From NCBI GenBank assembly GCA_001683735.1, contig LUGG01000011.1, forward strand, positions 1,178,001 through 1,242,000: a DNA stretch of 64,000 nt. The letters are read 5' to 3'. Made by a program: the position numbers and the translations under genes. Of the stretch, positions 1 to 15,756 are shown in pieces. Below the pieces are notes generated by a model. The model was not told the origin of the DNA. It saw nothing but the letters and a program-made list of their open reading frames with translations, and searched no databases. Position 1 is the first letter of the stretch, and each line of letters starts with the position of its first letter. Origin of the DNA: Grifola frondosa (lineage: Eukaryota; Basidiomycota; Agaricomycetes; Polyporales; Grifolaceae).

Positions 1-1706
1 ATCGTGGTGATCAGCGATATGCTGGAGAAATGTCGAGTCGCTGCATGCTCTTAGGTGTGTGGAGCTGATGCTCACCTGAATGCCACCAAGATGCTCATAA
101 CAGTGAGGATTACACTGAGATTCGACATCGTGTTACGTTTTACTCGCAACTTGCGGCGCAAACTATCGTGCTCTGCAGTCTCGGCCACAAGGATTTCTAC
201 GGCTTCCTTCTTACTTTCTTCGCCACCGATGGAAACACCCTTACATGGCGGTTCCGCAACACTGAAAGGATCAACTATCTCTGCTTCTGCGACAGGATCC
301 ACAATCGGGGGATTCCCGACTTCTGCGGTTGGTCTGCATTCGAATATGGCGAAGGAGCGTTCTGGGAAGCCAGCATAAGAGTATAACATGAGAATTGAGT
401 CGACTGAGTCGATCAACGTCATGCCCACTGTGAAAAGCAACTACAACGGCGTTCAGAGCCAACTGACTTGGGATGAGCAGAACTTACTGGGAGAATCACG
501 ATGTCGCCAGGGGAAATGTGTTCCCCTTTCGGGCCCTTCTTTGCGATAGCAGATACAGCCAACAGTGCAATCGAAGAAGCGGTGTCGAATCCTGTAGATG
601 ATATCGACATGAGTACATCGCAAGCGTTGTTGATGCAAGTCGAATTCACCGAATCCAAACAATACGCCAACGGGGTACATCTTCCACGGGCGATCTACGA
701 ATGTCACGACTGGGCCCAGGAGCTTCATCATCAGTGTGTTTCCTTGAAGAGGATAGTCTGCGTCATGTTCGTCATCATCTTCTGGAACGCCTTCGGTGTC
801 TTCTGCACACATGTTATTTCGCTTTTTCTGCTATACGTGGTTGAATCAGTTCATAACATCCGAGGTCATCAGTCATACCCTTCGGCGCTTTGATAGGATC
901 CTCCACAGAATGATAGAATTGGCTAGGCCCACGATGAACAGAAAAGATGCGCTCGCGGCCGATCCTTCGAAACGTGTCAGTAAAATAGAAGGTGCCGCAT
1001 GGTAATCAGCTTTACCAACAATGCCTCCCACTCTGCCGACGCCGTCAATTTTATCGTATACATCAGTACTTATAGCTATAGCTACATTCTGAAAATAACA
1101 TAGGTCAACAGAAATGTCACAAGATTATTAATCCACTGACCACAACAATTACAATTGTGCTATGTCCGAGGGAGAAAAACAATCCGCATGTCACTGGTAA
1201 TTGGCCCATATTCAACAGAGTTCGCGTCGCATTATCAATAGCACTTGGAAGCGGAGTCAAAATCATTCCATTCTAATATCCGCGGATCAGCTTCACTGAA
1301 TATCAATAGAGAATTGAATCACGCACCTCGATTGATATCAGCGGCGATACCTGATGTGGTCCGCATCGAGAGCTATGGAACAGGTCTGTCTATATATGGA
1401 AGTTTCATTATGCGGGTGCCAACGCACCATGTCTCAGGCCAATTGTCTGTGAAATGGAAGAGGCTGTACGTCAAGATAACGGACCAGGGGACAGGGTTTG
1501 GACGAACTCACCCAAGCAAGCAGGGCTAGACTCAAGATTGACCGTGTGCTCGAATTTCGCCCGAACAGAATTGCACAAGCAGTCCAGCAAACGACATTTG
1601 CGACAAGCTCCAGCGTAATCAGGAAAAAAGATCTTCCAAAAAGTGTGAGCCGAGGGAACGCCTGGAAGCCGCTCAGCCACCATCGGATGATACTACCGTT
1701 TGGCAT
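1..1706 (-). CDS. NIC1: NiCoT-family nickel/cobalt transporter (3' end outside window)
   Basis: Secondary transporter that moves Ni2+ (possibly Co2+) across the plasma membrane, in fungi mainly to supply urease. The spliced reading contains every NiCoT signature in order: RHALDADHISAID (the HX4DH metal-selectivity motif of TM2), FSLGHSTIV, a loop with YDKIDGVG, LFGFGFDTAS and LFTVGMTLIDSVDSILM, separated by hydrophobic segments. Splice-supported exons, descending: 1706-1512, 1446-1428, 1372-1351, 1243-1141, 1088-1016, 964-879, 830-650, 591-488, 440-76 and 21 to the edge; all junction phases agree and no frame break is needed. The ATG at 1706 gives MPNGSIIRWWLSGF before the first helix. The long acidic loop after TM6 is less conserved. 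Two exons are only 19 and 22 bases and carry the metal-binding motif. The symbol follows fungal Nic1; family assignment is very sure, ion preference is inferred. Confidence 0.93.
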
Positions 1707-2802
1707 GACTGGCCAGTATTTTAAAGCGGGCGAAGAAGACACAGAAAAGCAAAACGGAAAAGAAGTCGTGCAAAAATGGGACTATGTATATAGCCTAGGC
1801 AGAGCGGTGGCGCGTGTCAAGAGCTAGTCAGAAAGCGTCTTCTCGTGAAGACTTGAAGGACTTATCGTATGTACTTATCAGAGAGGGTGAACAAGAACAA
1901 GCGCCCGTATACATTGCGATCGAAGTTCTCGATCAGTGTGATCTCAGATTGACAGTAGCTCTTGCCGCTTGCTGGTGCTCTACTACTTATCTAATGCGGG
2001 ACAATTACATAGCTAGACATCGTCGACGCGGACAGCACATGAAACTCTCAGAAATCTGGGGCTTGAGCTTGCTGGATTAAATTTGATGTCCGGATCATGG
2101 GCATGATGATATCCGGGCAACAAGTGTCAATCACGCGACACCAGAACATTAATATCACTGCAAATCATCCGGCTGTGCACTTTGTGCTCTTACATAAACA
2201 CGGGGAGATCACAAAGATAAGTCACATTGGATGCATTATGTACAGTAGCTATTTGCCTCAAAAAATGTCTCGCTTAAATACGGCAAAATAAGTAGCCACT
2301 ATGGTGCAATTGCCTCAATTCCGGGTCGTGTCACGGCATTAAACTAACACGTTAAAAGTGAGCAAGACAACTCTTGGACAGGGAGTGACTTGGCTTACTT
2401 TCCTACTGACATACTTCCATCGTGGCGGCCAGTGCAGTGAGGCGAAAGTCCTCCTTGAGATTGGCGCTCGCATAAACGCCAGCGTCACAGAGCGTCACGC
2501 GTGACCAAAGAGCTAACGCGTTGAATTGGGTTGAATTGCGATGGTTGGTTGCTCCTGACGTCCATGTTCCCCATCGTCCCTCGGCGTTTGACTCTTTTCT
2601 TCTGAGTGTGTCTCGGAACCTTGTGTCTCATACTAGTTGCATCTGGGGTTTTATTTCTTTTCCTCCCCAGGGTCTTCTACATCCGACAGTCATTTATCTC
2701 AATTCGCCGACTTCGATTCGCTTTCAAGCTCTTCGTCTTCTCTGACTATCGCGACTAATATCCCCACTTGGTCTCACTCCCCCCATCCTCTGCGTATGAG
2801 GA
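1707..2802. other. Intergenic region, promoters of NIC1 and the Ras GEF
   Basis: No conserved coding sequence seen on either strand; open frames are short and unlike known families. Positions 2600-2800 are pyrimidine-rich, as in the leader of a fungal housekeeping gene. An ATG at 2796, seven bases before the GEF start, opens a tiny out-of-frame ORF ending at 2831. Confidence 0.5.
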
Positions 2803-5800
2803 ATGCCCGCCACGACGCGTCTTACGATTGACACCTCCGTAGCCCTCGTCCCAGGACCCTCCTCAGCCCGAGGGCTCTCTCGTGACGAGAGCCACACACC
2901 GGCCTCCGCCCGTAGCAACGCTACTAGCTCCCCCACACAACGACTGAGGTGTGCGTCGTCTGTATCTACATCTTCGCTCGCATCTGGAACGACGCAGGCT
3001 TTATCGATCACATCTTCGTCGAACGTGACTCAGTCTACTGCCTCTTCTAGCATCGCGGTTTGTGCCGTGAATACAACTCCTTGGAGTCCATTGGATCCTA
3101 CTTCGGATGATGATGCACACGCCACTGAAGAGTATGTCTTAGCGATGCATGATTTTGAACCTCAGCATCAGAATGTTACGTGCCTTTCCTTTCAAGCGGG
3201 TCAAGTTATACATGTCCTTAACCGGGATTCGAGTGGCTGGTGGGACGGGGAATTAGAGGGAAGGAGAGGCTGGTTTCCGAGCAACTATGTTACATCAGAA
3301 GTAGGTCTTCTAACGGAGGAACAAGTTCCCCTCGCAACGGTGAGAGATTTTGACTTTTATACGTAGTTGCTGACTTTACACCTCGTTTTTCTTAGTCTAT
3401 TAAGTCGGACATGTGCACACTATATCTACTGCATCGACGAACTCGTGCGCCAGTGCGATATCGCAACGAGGGAAATCGTCGTTTAACGGACTAACCACCG
3501 CCCAATGGGAAGAGACACTGTTGGATCAAGTGTAGACTCATATTGTCCCCCTCTCATGGTTCCACTCCTACATGGTCTTTCTTTATTGCAGAATGCCGTT
3601 CGTGCAAATAGGATCGCCCATTTCCAGCCTGCTACCGCTTGCATTATCTCTTGTGTACGTGCCATCCTATCTGACATTGGTTGCTTATCACGCGACGCGC
3701 CAATCTTGAAACGCTATGGGGTCCTTGCGCAAGAGCGAAAGCGCATTTTATCGGATCTCGCTGCGCTCGTTACACAAGCAAAGCGCGCCTCGGATGATAT
3801 CGCTACCGAGGAGATGCGAGATTTGGAAGTGGAATCTATGGTACGGCATGGCGGCCAACTTTTCGCTCATGTCAGAGGATTTTTAGCTGTCGCGGTGCAG
3901 TGTGGAGTGACCTTGCCTGCGCGCGGTGGAAGACCTCCCGGGTCAATTTGGATCTGCAGATACGGATGGGCATTTTGATAGCCAATGGAACATGGTGCGA
4001 TCAGGAGACGATTGCGCCTCTGTCTGGAGACTATGACCGGCACTGGCAAGCGTCCGGGAAAACCGCCAATGGAATTGCGTACAGGCCCCTTGCGCGGCGC
4101 GAGGACGATCTAAGAGGCAGGACGCCGATGCGTCCGAAAAGCTTGGGAGACTTGAGGGTCTCTAAGAAGATGGCGATGGGGATAAATTACCCTGCCGTTC
4201 CTTCGTCGACGCATGCTAGGTTACCAGACCGCAAATTATCCGACCAGCAGCTTGCGTCTGATGCGAAGCAATTTGTGAGTGGGAGCGTTCTGGGTCATAA
4301 AGCTGGACAGTACTCGGTTAGCAGCGTTTCATCCTCATCCTCGTTCTCTTCCGGCGAATCTATCGGGACGCCTGCCACGCCCATGTTCCCCTCCGGCCCC
4401 TCGACGACTGCAGAGGTGATGGAGGCTCTTCGCTACACGCACGATCACTTCCTCTCGACTATCGCTGCTTTCATCGGTCATGCGCATTCCCATTCCCGCA
4501 CATCACATGCGTCGAGCACAGGCCATATGTACGATCTCGTCCGCGAGGTCGTTGACATGGTGTGCAAGCTGCTGACGATCGTGGAAGCAGTTTTGAAGCA
4601 TCCCAATCTTCCGCCTCAGAAGACAGAGAGCTTAAAAGCGGCCAAGGAAGGTCTCTACAATGTGACCAGCACTCTCGCGGACTCCGTACGGATGCTTACC
4701 ATGGCGCCGTTACCTGACGTGTCGGAGGATGAAGAGAAATCCACATTACTTCGCTCTGCTACCAATGCGCTGAAGGCAGGCTCCGATTGCGTCAACGCGG
4801 TCAAGAAGAGCTTGCAACGGACTACGGGTGCGAGACCGATCATCATCCAGCTTCCCATAATAGGCGATTCCGAGGCATCCATACACACTCCGCGCACGTT
4901 TTCGCACTCCAAAACTCATAGCGGACGTAGTGTCGGCAGGTCGCTCAGCTTGCGAGTCCTGCGCAGCCATACTAACGACGTAGTGGATGAAGAGGACCTC
5001 ACTATTCAGGCCCAGTCGGTCTCATCTAACGATCCAACTGTCACGAGGAGACCGGAAGATGGGAAGGGCCTGCCGCGTCCATCGCTAGTTGTTTCGGAGC
5101 CGGAGGCAGTCGACGATATGCCAATGAAATCTCCAAAAAATAAACCTCTTCCGCTGCCACGCACTTCGCACGAAAATGCGCAGTCTGAGGTTGCCTCGCT
5201 CCTGTCGACTGCTCCCACGGACGATGACAGAACGACATGGGAGGGCAGCCAGCGGCATAACCGCGCTCCTTCGTCTTTCGAGCAGAAACTGCTCAATGGT
5301 GACCTCCCTGCTCCCCCTTTGACAGAGTTCGGCAAATCTAGCGAGATACCCTGGACGTTCCCGCATGATTACGCTCCTGAGGATGTAGCATACAATAGCG
5401 ACGGCCAACTAGTTGGGGCAACCCTCGATGCACTGGTCGAACGGATGACGCCACACGATTCTCTGGTGGAACCCTCCTTCGCTGCCGTCTTCTTCTTGAC
5501 CTTCCGCCTGTTCACTACCCCGACGGAGCTGCTGAACGCGGTCATCGCACGATATAACATTCTGCCGCCGCCAAGCTTGGTTGACGCGGATCTGTACCAA
5601 TGGCAGCAGCGCAAAGGACTGCCCGTGCGACTGCGAGTCTCCAATTTCGTGAAATCGTGGCTGGAGAGCTACTGGCGCCCTTCGACTGACAACGTCATTG
5701 TGCCGACCTTGCTGTCGTTCACGCGTGACGCGCTTTCTATCATGTTCCCTGTTCCTTCTCAGAGAATCATTGAGCTGGTGAATCAGTGGGCGATAGCTAG

Positions 5801-7119
5801 CGAAACTGGGATTGGTCTCAAGGTGGAGCGTGTGAGAGATGCTGGGATTCCCTTGAACCCTCCCTCCACCCCGTCGTCGGAAGTACCTAGACCTATCATG
5901 ACGAAGACTGTTCTTAGCGCGTTGCGGAAGAAGGATTTCACTTCGCTCTCCGTCACGGACTTTGACGCTCTTGAGCTCGGGAGGCAGTTAACGACGATGG
6001 AGTGTTCTCTGTACTGCGCTATCCAACCCGAGGAAGTTCTGGAGACCGGGCAGGAGGGTGGCACGTATCCCGTAAATATCAGGGCTGTTACTTCTCTCAG
6101 TACTGCCATCACCGGATGGGTCGCGGAGAGTATTTTGGACGAGCCTGATACAAAGGAACGGACTGCGTTGGTCAAATTTTTCATCAAGGTTGCCGATGTG
6201 AGTGAATCACCCCAATATAGCCCCGCGAGGCCTCATCCCTCGACAGAGATGCGCTTCTTTGCACAATTTTAGCACCCCTCGATCAATATTGGCTGCGCTG
6301 GACTCATCTACCATCTCACGACTTCATCAGACTTGGACGGTATGTCTCACGATCGTCATCCTTGCTAGGAAAGATATTCATCCTCATGTATTTTTCAGGG
6401 CTTGCCACAGAAGAACAAGTTGCAGCTCGAGTCATTGAGGAAGCTCGCAGATCATGCTCGTAACTATCACGAGTATCGATCTCGCCTCCGGAATACTGCT
6501 CCACCCGCTGTACCATTCCTCGGTAAGCATCGCTTTTCAATCTGCTTTTGCATTAGCTCATAGGCCGTAGGCCTATACTTGACGGATGTAACGTTCTGTC
6601 GCGAGGGCAATCCTTCGTATCGGACGTCTCCGAAGGCCCCGAGAAGAAGCTACTCAACTTCAACAAATACCATAAACTAGCACGCATAGTACAAGGTAAG
6701 TCGTGTCTCCTGTGTCTCGTCGGGATCGATCTGATGTCCTCCAGATATGCAACGTTTCCAAGTACAATACACACTGAAGGAGATTCCTGAGGTTCACGAG
6801 TACTTGAAAGACGCGTTCGAAAGATCCAAACACAAGGGCGACCTCCAGGACCTCTATCGTCGCAGGTAGGTTGTCTTCATGTGCGCTTTTCAGCCCCGTC
6901 TGATCGAAGTATAGCTTGATGGTTGAACCAAAGCAACCTGCCGATACCCCACCCAGTAGCGATGTACGACAATTATTTGGTTGGGCGAGCCGATCCCAAG
7001 TTACTACCCGTCCGCGTCGTGACAATATTACCCCCACTGCAGCAACTCCCTCAATTTTCACGACTTGTTTTGCTATCTTAGATTCTCAATATCTCGCTTT
7101 GTATGCACCATGGTTGTGA
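2803..7119 (+). CDS. SH3-domain Ras guanine-nucleotide exchange factor (Cdc25/Ste6 type)
   Basis: Activates Ras by catalysing GDP release, upstream of cAMP/PKA or mating MAPK signalling. A serine/threonine-rich N-terminus leads into an SH3 domain (about residues 113-165, with SSGWWDGEL and GWFPSNYV), a long linker with a conserved helical block, a RasGEF_N domain (from about 5390) and the CDC25 catalytic domain (about 5880-6865) with ILAALDSSTISRL, EKKLLNFNKYHKLARI and DLYRRSLMVEPKQ. Exons: 2803-3339, 3405-3529, 3592-3925, 3982-6197, 6247-6339, 6399-6522, 6571-6695, 6745-6865, 6915-7119. Two frame problems exist. The exon 1/2 phase only fits if a C is missing from the run near 3330. In exon 7 the frame jumps near 6640 (SPKAP to EKKLLNF), explained by one missing G. 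Family certain; which yeast homologue it equals (Cdc25 or Ste6) is not decided. Confidence 0.92.
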
Positions 7120-7350
7120 TCATTTTCCATCTCTCCTGCATTTTCTCTGCTCACGGACCCCTGCATCATCTTTTGTTTCCTATCTTCATTCTATCATCTG
7201 CTGTCTATTTGTTTGTATACAGACCGCGGCATCGACTGCAGGTCCTAAAAAGCGTATAATGTAACACCCATCTCTAACCCTTATTGTTATTTCCCATATC
7301 CGTAGCCTTGCAGCCTTCTTCTCCAATACAATGCATCATTAGCACTAGTG

Positions 7351-8932
7351 TTAATACTCGCGTGAACGGCAGTGTCCATATCGCGTCACGTAGAACCCAA
7401 CCCCGGTGCTGTCGCGCCGCTTGAGCCCGTCCTCGCGGTGGTTGCGGGGCAGAGGCGGGTACGTCGCCTCGCTGACGTTCGGGCCGAAGTCGAATACAAA
7501 AGGGCGCGACTGCGTCGCCCCAAAGAGGCGCGAGCTCTCGAGGATGACCGAGTACACGGGCGAGGAGTCGTTCCCGGGTGCGTGCACGCTCCAGCCGCGG
7601 CTGGCCGCGCGCACGTCCCAGAACGCGACGACGCTGTGGCGCGCAGTGCCCGCGGCGATGTGACAGCCCGCGCCGCCGCCGCAGGACACGTCATAGATGG
7701 GCTCGAAGAGCCAGGGGTCGCAGAGCGTGAGCACGGGCCTGAGGGGTGCAGGTGCGGGTGCGGGCCCTGGGCCAGAGGCGGGGGCGTGTGCACCGGCGCG
7801 GAGGTCGTGCACGCGCACGACGCCGTCGTACCAGCCGGAGACGACAATTTGCTCGGAGGCGCCCCATGGTGCGTTTGGGGGGGCGCCGGAGATGCCGTAC
7901 ACGGCAGAGAGGCGGGGGTGCACAGACTCGTCGGACTTGGCGAAGGCGAGCACGGCGGAGGCGTGGGGGCGATGCCTGAAGGGCGGATATCGTGCACGAT
8001 GAGCGGCTTCAAGGAGGAGGTGCCGAGTACGGCGTAGGGAGTGGAGGCGTTGGTGGAGAGGTGTGTTGCCCAGCTGCGTGACTGTAGATGAATATACTGT
8101 GGCGAAGGCGAGGGCGAACAAGAAGTGTTGTCTAGAAACACAGCTGTACCATTCGACGAGATGGATAGAAGGTAGTTATCTGACGATGAGAGACTTTCGA
8201 CGAGGTTATCACCATGATAGAACTGCCTATCTCTAAGGGAAGGATTGATCAAGATGGGACTCTCTGCGTTTGACTTGCACCGAGGAAGTGTAATGCGATC
8301 GAGCGCACCGTGGGCGTATCCAATATACAACGTGCGGTCAAATCCACCGTCTGGGATGCAAGCTAAGCTCGTGATGTCCTGATTCGCCTGTAATCTACTG
8401 CTCGTATTGTACGCGCATTCGTACTGTATCCCCGGCGCCATGGCGGGATCATCAGACTGGATGAAGAGGTACGAATGGATGGTATTCCCAGCCGCGACGA
8501 AAAGTCTTGACGAGTTGATCGCCAGCAAGGGCTGCAGCTTGCCTGTCCATCGGTGAGCAAGCGGGCGCGCAACAAAATGCGGAGCCATCCACTGGCGATC
8601 TGTGATGGTATTGTAACTGACAGGAATGCAAATCAGAGATGACTTTCTGGGCAGATCAATGGCATACTCACCTGACTTGGGCACGGGGACTCCATGTCAT
8701 GAACGACTTCGACAGACTATACGATGGGCGGGAATTCAGTCGTAAGTGAGTTTTCCATCCAAACTCATCCACCTAACAAAGAGCTGAGTAAGACGGGAAA
8801 ATGTCCAGAGATTGATGTGCTTACCAATGCATGCAAGTACGTGCAGACCTGGGCAAGAGCAGCCAAATCCCTGACCGAGAGATGTTGTAAGATTATGATA
8901 TGGATATCACTGGGGAGTACGCGGATATGCAT
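7351..8932 (-). CDS. F-box protein with WD40-like C-terminal repeats
   Basis: Probable substrate adaptor of an SCF ubiquitin ligase. The N-terminus is an F-box (VLPSDIHIIILQHLSVRDLA, then AQVCTYLH). The rest resembles mushroom F-box proteins with beta-propeller repeats: DITSLACIPDGG, LLSISSNGTAVFLDN and VVSGWYDGVVRVHDLRAG. Exons, descending: 8932-8825, 8772-8672, 8616-7351. The frame jumps near 7981 (IVHDIRP to RHRPHASAVLAFA), repaired by one extra C in a CCC run, so one protein spans both frames. The C-terminal half is very GC-rich and gives long meaningless frames on the other strand. The substrate is unknown. Confidence 0.82.
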
Positions 8933-9335
8933 GGTATCAATGATATCGTCGCTCAACAGCAGAACAGTAACAAGGGAGTTTGAGAGGAGGACTATCTGCA
9001 AGCAAGACAACTGGAGCTACAGCGTGATGGTGGAGTTGGAAGACAAGTTGCGTGGTCACGAAGCCGGTGGAAGAGCTTTATAACTGGCCAAGGATGCCAA
9101 AGTAGCAGACAGTTTTCTACGAGTAAGAGTCGAGCCTGGATCCAAGGACGTTTGGAATGGTCCGATGTGGCCGCATTCTGAGCGTGGGCATGCTCGACGT
9201 CGTTACTGCGCTCAGCGACAACGCCAATTTGGCAATCCTCACGTTTACCCGGCGTTCCAGCGCGTCTCGGCCGTCTATTCTCTTCAGCTTTAGCTTCCAC
9301 AATCCTTCTCTGGCAACGCGCTTCGCTCGGTGGAC

Positions 9336-12058
<2,723 letters not shown>

Positions 12059-12438
12059 TTGTAGGATCGGTGTCAGCTCTATACGCATTTCCTTTCTACG
12101 CAGGGGATTCTCCTGGCCATTTCATTGATTCGATCCTGGCCTGCCTCTTTTGTCTGAGTTCTCAGGTTCGTAGGGAGTCATTCGAAAATCGGTTAGATCC
12201 GATTATCGACACCTTGAGGAGGCGTGGCGACAGGCGTCAGCAATACAGAAAGCGAAGCGCCCATACGCTTTACAACTCTCGCCCTTGCCAATACAACACA
12301 CAACCCGCCTGCTTTTTGTACGTTACGTCCACCATCGATTGCAGCAACCTCAACACGAATTGTATTTCTGAGAATCGCCTGAAACTTGCGGGCAGCCGTT
12401 AACACATTACTCAGCTCCTCTTTCACATACCCGCAATT

Positions 12439-14158
12439 ATGGATGAAGACATGGATTTTGACTCGGGTGCGCCCGCCTTTCCTCAACAGCCTCCTATGGA
12501 GCAACAATACATGGGAATGGTACCAGAGGAGGGCAGGAAGATGTTGTGCGTGCATTCTTGTGGCTCCCTCTTCTCAACTTCGAACATCTGACAGTGTCGG
12601 ATCGGGTCCACAGAGATCTCGTCTTCGTGCAAGACTGCACAGGAAGCCAAGGGAGCTACATCGCGTCCGCAACGCGCAATATCGAGGAGATTTGCAACCA
12701 TATTTACGAGTCGGGGAAACTGCAGGCACGGGAGGACCTGCGCATCGGGCTTGTTGCGTACCGCGACCACCCTCCACAAGATCACACATATGTTACCAAG
12801 AACTTCGGCTTCTCCTCAGATATCTCGAAGGTCCACAAGGACCTCTCCAGTCTCTATGCATCAGGGGGCGGTGATGGCCCAGAAGCCGTGACTGCGGCAT
12901 TGGCGGAGGCGCTGAATATGGACTGGAGACCGAATGCGAGCAAAATGGTTGTCCTCATTGCGGACGCGCCGCCACACGGAATCGGAGAGTATGGAGATGG
13001 TGCGTGAACTGAATGCCAGTTTGCCCTGATGTTCTGATCCAATTTGCAGGATTCGACGAGGGTTCTCCTGACGGCAATGACCCACTGCAGATTGCGAGGA
13101 TGATGGCCAGCCGTGGTATTACTCTGGTGGGTGATCACCCTCTGCCTCAGTTATCCTGTAGCTGATTGTGCTATAGTTCTTTGTTGCGTGCGAGCCTGCA
13201 TTGAGCGGGTACTCGGTAAGTTTTAGTCCTCGTTCCGCCGTGAACTTCCCCTCATCTTAAATATAGTATGCAACGGACTTCTTCCAAGCCATTACCAATA
13301 TCACCTCGGGCCTGATGCTTCCCTTAACCACCGCGGATTTGCTTACGCATGCAATCGTGGGCAGCGTGCTCGAGAATTTGGATATGGAACGTCTCGTACG
13401 GGAAGTCGGACAGGCGGTGTCCCAGCGGATACTTGGAAATAATGAAAGCGTCGACGATGTTGCACGCGAGCTCCACGAACGACTGTTGCTCCGGAATGAG
13501 AGCACCAAGCGGATCGTGATCGAAAGCATCTACCGCGAGTCCGAAGAAGCGAAACACAATGTGAGCGTCTACATGCAGGCGCCGTCGCTTGCAGATGCCC
13601 GCCCTCTCCTCAAAAGAGTAGGTTTCAAATTTTACTTCATTTCGTTTGACGCTGATTGATATTTCTAGGTTCCTGGGACTCGATTCACCGACAAATATCT
13701 GCATGCACGGATGAATTCATCCCGCAGCTCTTATTATGGCAGTCCATATCTCCCAGCTCGCCCTGGCACATCCCCCAGCAAGTCAGGTACGTCAGCGACG
13801 GTCTCCACACCAACACATTCCCACCTCGCAAGGTTGTCACCGACTTCGCGAGCTTCGGTGCGCCTGCGAACGCTAGCGTGTTCGGCACTGCAGTTGCATC
13901 TACGCCTTTCTCGTTAGCCGGTGGGAAAGCCGCGTTTGGAGGCATCCGCGGTAATGGGCGATCCACAGCGTACGATGATGACGAGGATGACGACGACGAT
14001 GGAACGCAGCGCGTTGAGGTTTTGGAGGACTCCATCACTCTGGACCAGGTGCGTCAATGATGTAGTTGTCTGTGCTCTGGACTATCATGCTGATGTACAT
14101 ATTTGCCCAGGCGAGACGGATCGCCATGCAGAGCGCATGGAGGAGCGCTCGTGTATAA
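12439..14158 (+). CDS. von Willebrand factor A domain protein (vwkA-like, no kinase domain)
   Basis: A vWA fold begins at DLVFVQDCTGSQGSYI, where DCTGS matches a DxTxS metal-ion adhesion site, and continues through GLVAYRDHPP, SGGGDGPEAV, MVVLIADAPPHG and GITLFFVACEPAL. The C-terminal part carries an acidic stretch and ends SITLDQARRIAMQSAWRSARV. Similar fungal proteins are often named after alpha-kinase vwkA, but no kinase domain is present here; function unknown, probably a protein-interaction module. Exons: 12439-12545, 12614-12999, 13050-13126, 13177-13215, 13267-13617, 13669-14048, 14111-14158. The frame jumps near 13772 in a CCCCC run (GTSP to QQVRYVSDGL), best explained by one missing C. 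Confidence 0.85.
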
Positions 14159-14544
14159 GACTGTCCCTATATCGAACCTTTGCACTTGAGAGCATGCCCT
14201 CCCTACCCATGATCCTTATTTACGTCTTGTCACGATGTCCTGGTGACGGATCCAAATTTCTACCACCCGTATGTCGTACAGCCTGTACCCCCGCATTGTA
14301 CAACTTTTGCATTCACCTTCCGTCCCAGCGTCGACCGTTCAGTTTTTAGTTCTCCTGAATATTCTTACCCATCCAAGCTATCGAATGCAAATTGTTTACG
14401 TCTCACGTTCAGAGTAATCATACCACCCTACTCCAGCAGGATATGTACCATTAGAGGACCTCGGTCGGAAGGAATACATAGACATGTACGTCGTACACAT
14501 GGATATATTATTCGTGTTATAGGATAAGCATCTTGTGCGGCGGT
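14159..14544. other. Intergenic region between convergent genes
   Basis: Lies between the vWA gene end and the end of the G-patch gene on the other strand. No coding signal seen; presumably the two 3' untranslated regions. Confidence 0.5.
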
Positions 14545-15756
14545 CTATTCTGAGGGCATCTTCTTCCGCTTTTTTATAGATTTCATGCTGGAAGAGAGGT
14601 CGTCAGATGTACCTGACTTTTTATTCTTGTCTTTCTGCTGCTTCCGAGAGGCATCTGCTTCCACCACAGTATGGGATGAATTAGATGGCCTCGGTAGTTC
14701 TTCCTCTACCCCGCCCTCCCCATTAGCTGTCACTTCGCTCAGCGAATACACCTTCCGCTTCCGTTTCTCCTCTTTCCTTGCCCTCCTCTCTTCTTTCCGC
14801 CGCCTTTTCTCAGCTTTTGCATTGCTCAGTGCCAATATGCCTTCCACATCTTTTTCACTGCTCTCCTCTATTGCCGGCAATTCCACCATAGTCTTCCCCT
14901 CATCCCTTGCAGCCTTCTCCTCCTTCGCCTCTCGTTTTCTCCGTTTTCTCTCCTGTTTGTCTTCATCCTTTTCAGACTTGCGCTTCTTCTTGCGCTTTCC
15001 ATGGCCATCCTCAGACGGTCCTGCCTCATCCCCGGACTTGCATTTCTTTGTCTTCTTCCTCTCCGTGACTTTTCCCTGCACTTCCACGACCTCCGAAACA
15101 TACTCTGTTCCATCAGCTTCTACCTCCATGATCTCCGAAACGCGCTCGACGGTCTCAGTTTCCATTTCCACGACTTGTTCCTCGTCGTCGCAACCGATAA
15201 CCGGACCACGGAAGAATTTAGAGGTACAGTGTGCGCCGTGCAGCTTCTTGCTTCGCCACGGCCATGATATTTAGTCGCGGCGTTGCACTACCGCCGGGCT
15301 GCGAGTCTGGGGTGGCAGTCCCAGAAGTTACGGGACGCCGATTGGAGATAATGCCTGTGCTGGTGCGCTGCAGCGCGATAGTGCTAGTGAGGGCGGATGT
15401 GCTGTCCTCATCCTGAACACAGTATCGGAGATATTTTAGCACATAAGCATGAACTTCAACAATCTCCGTACTCACCGAATCGTCATCATCCTTGTGAAGC
15501 TTTACTTGTATGTTGAGGGCCGCTGCCTCAAACACACTACATAGGACATTCACATGACGGGATTAAGCTACGATAGAAGAGTTACTCACTGGTCCCAGAA
15601 CGGGAAGGCCTCATCACGATCCTTTCCTATCCCTGAGAGGGTCTTCTTTTGAACGACCGTGATAGGACGTGTTATTGCACCATGTCGCAAAGCTGTACCT
15701 TTCCCAGACCAGCCTTGAGAAACGAGGTGCGCATGCCAGTGTGCATCATGCGACAT
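14545..15756 (-). CDS. G-patch domain protein with lysine-rich tail (TMA23-like)
   Basis: Probable nucleolar RNA-associated protein; the closest described relative by layout is yeast Tma23, a ribosome-biogenesis G-patch protein. The N-terminus has a short G-patch core (VSQGWSGKGTALRHGAI) followed by KKTLSGIGKDRDEAFPFWD and EAAALNIQVKL. A linker (SNRRPVTSGTATPDSQPG) leads to FFRGPVIG and then a very charged tail of about 170 residues rich in K, E and R, including KRKKKRKSEKDEDKQERKRR, a likely nucleolar signal. Exons, descending: 15756-15590, 15536-15476, 15412-14545. The frame breaks near 15222 (RRTLYL-stop versus SKFFRGPV); one surplus or two missing bases explain it. The start gives MSHDAHWHAHLVSQGW, a typical start for the family. 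Confidence 0.82.

Noticed and set aside
1498..2291. Several 60-110 codon plus-strand frames left of the Ras GEF
   Set aside because: No family similarity; the first overlaps exon 1 of the nickel transporter on the other strand and the others have random composition.
7372..8037. Long plus-strand open frames opposite the F-box/WD gene
   Set aside because: They are GC-rich antisense shadows; the minus strand has the domain similarity and splice sites, and the plus frames are low-complexity Arg/Gly/Ala strings.
14585..15274. 229-codon plus-strand frame rich in Ser and Phe
   Set aside because: It is the exact antisense of the lysine-rich tail of the G-patch protein; Lys/Glu codons read backwards give Phe/Leu/Ser.
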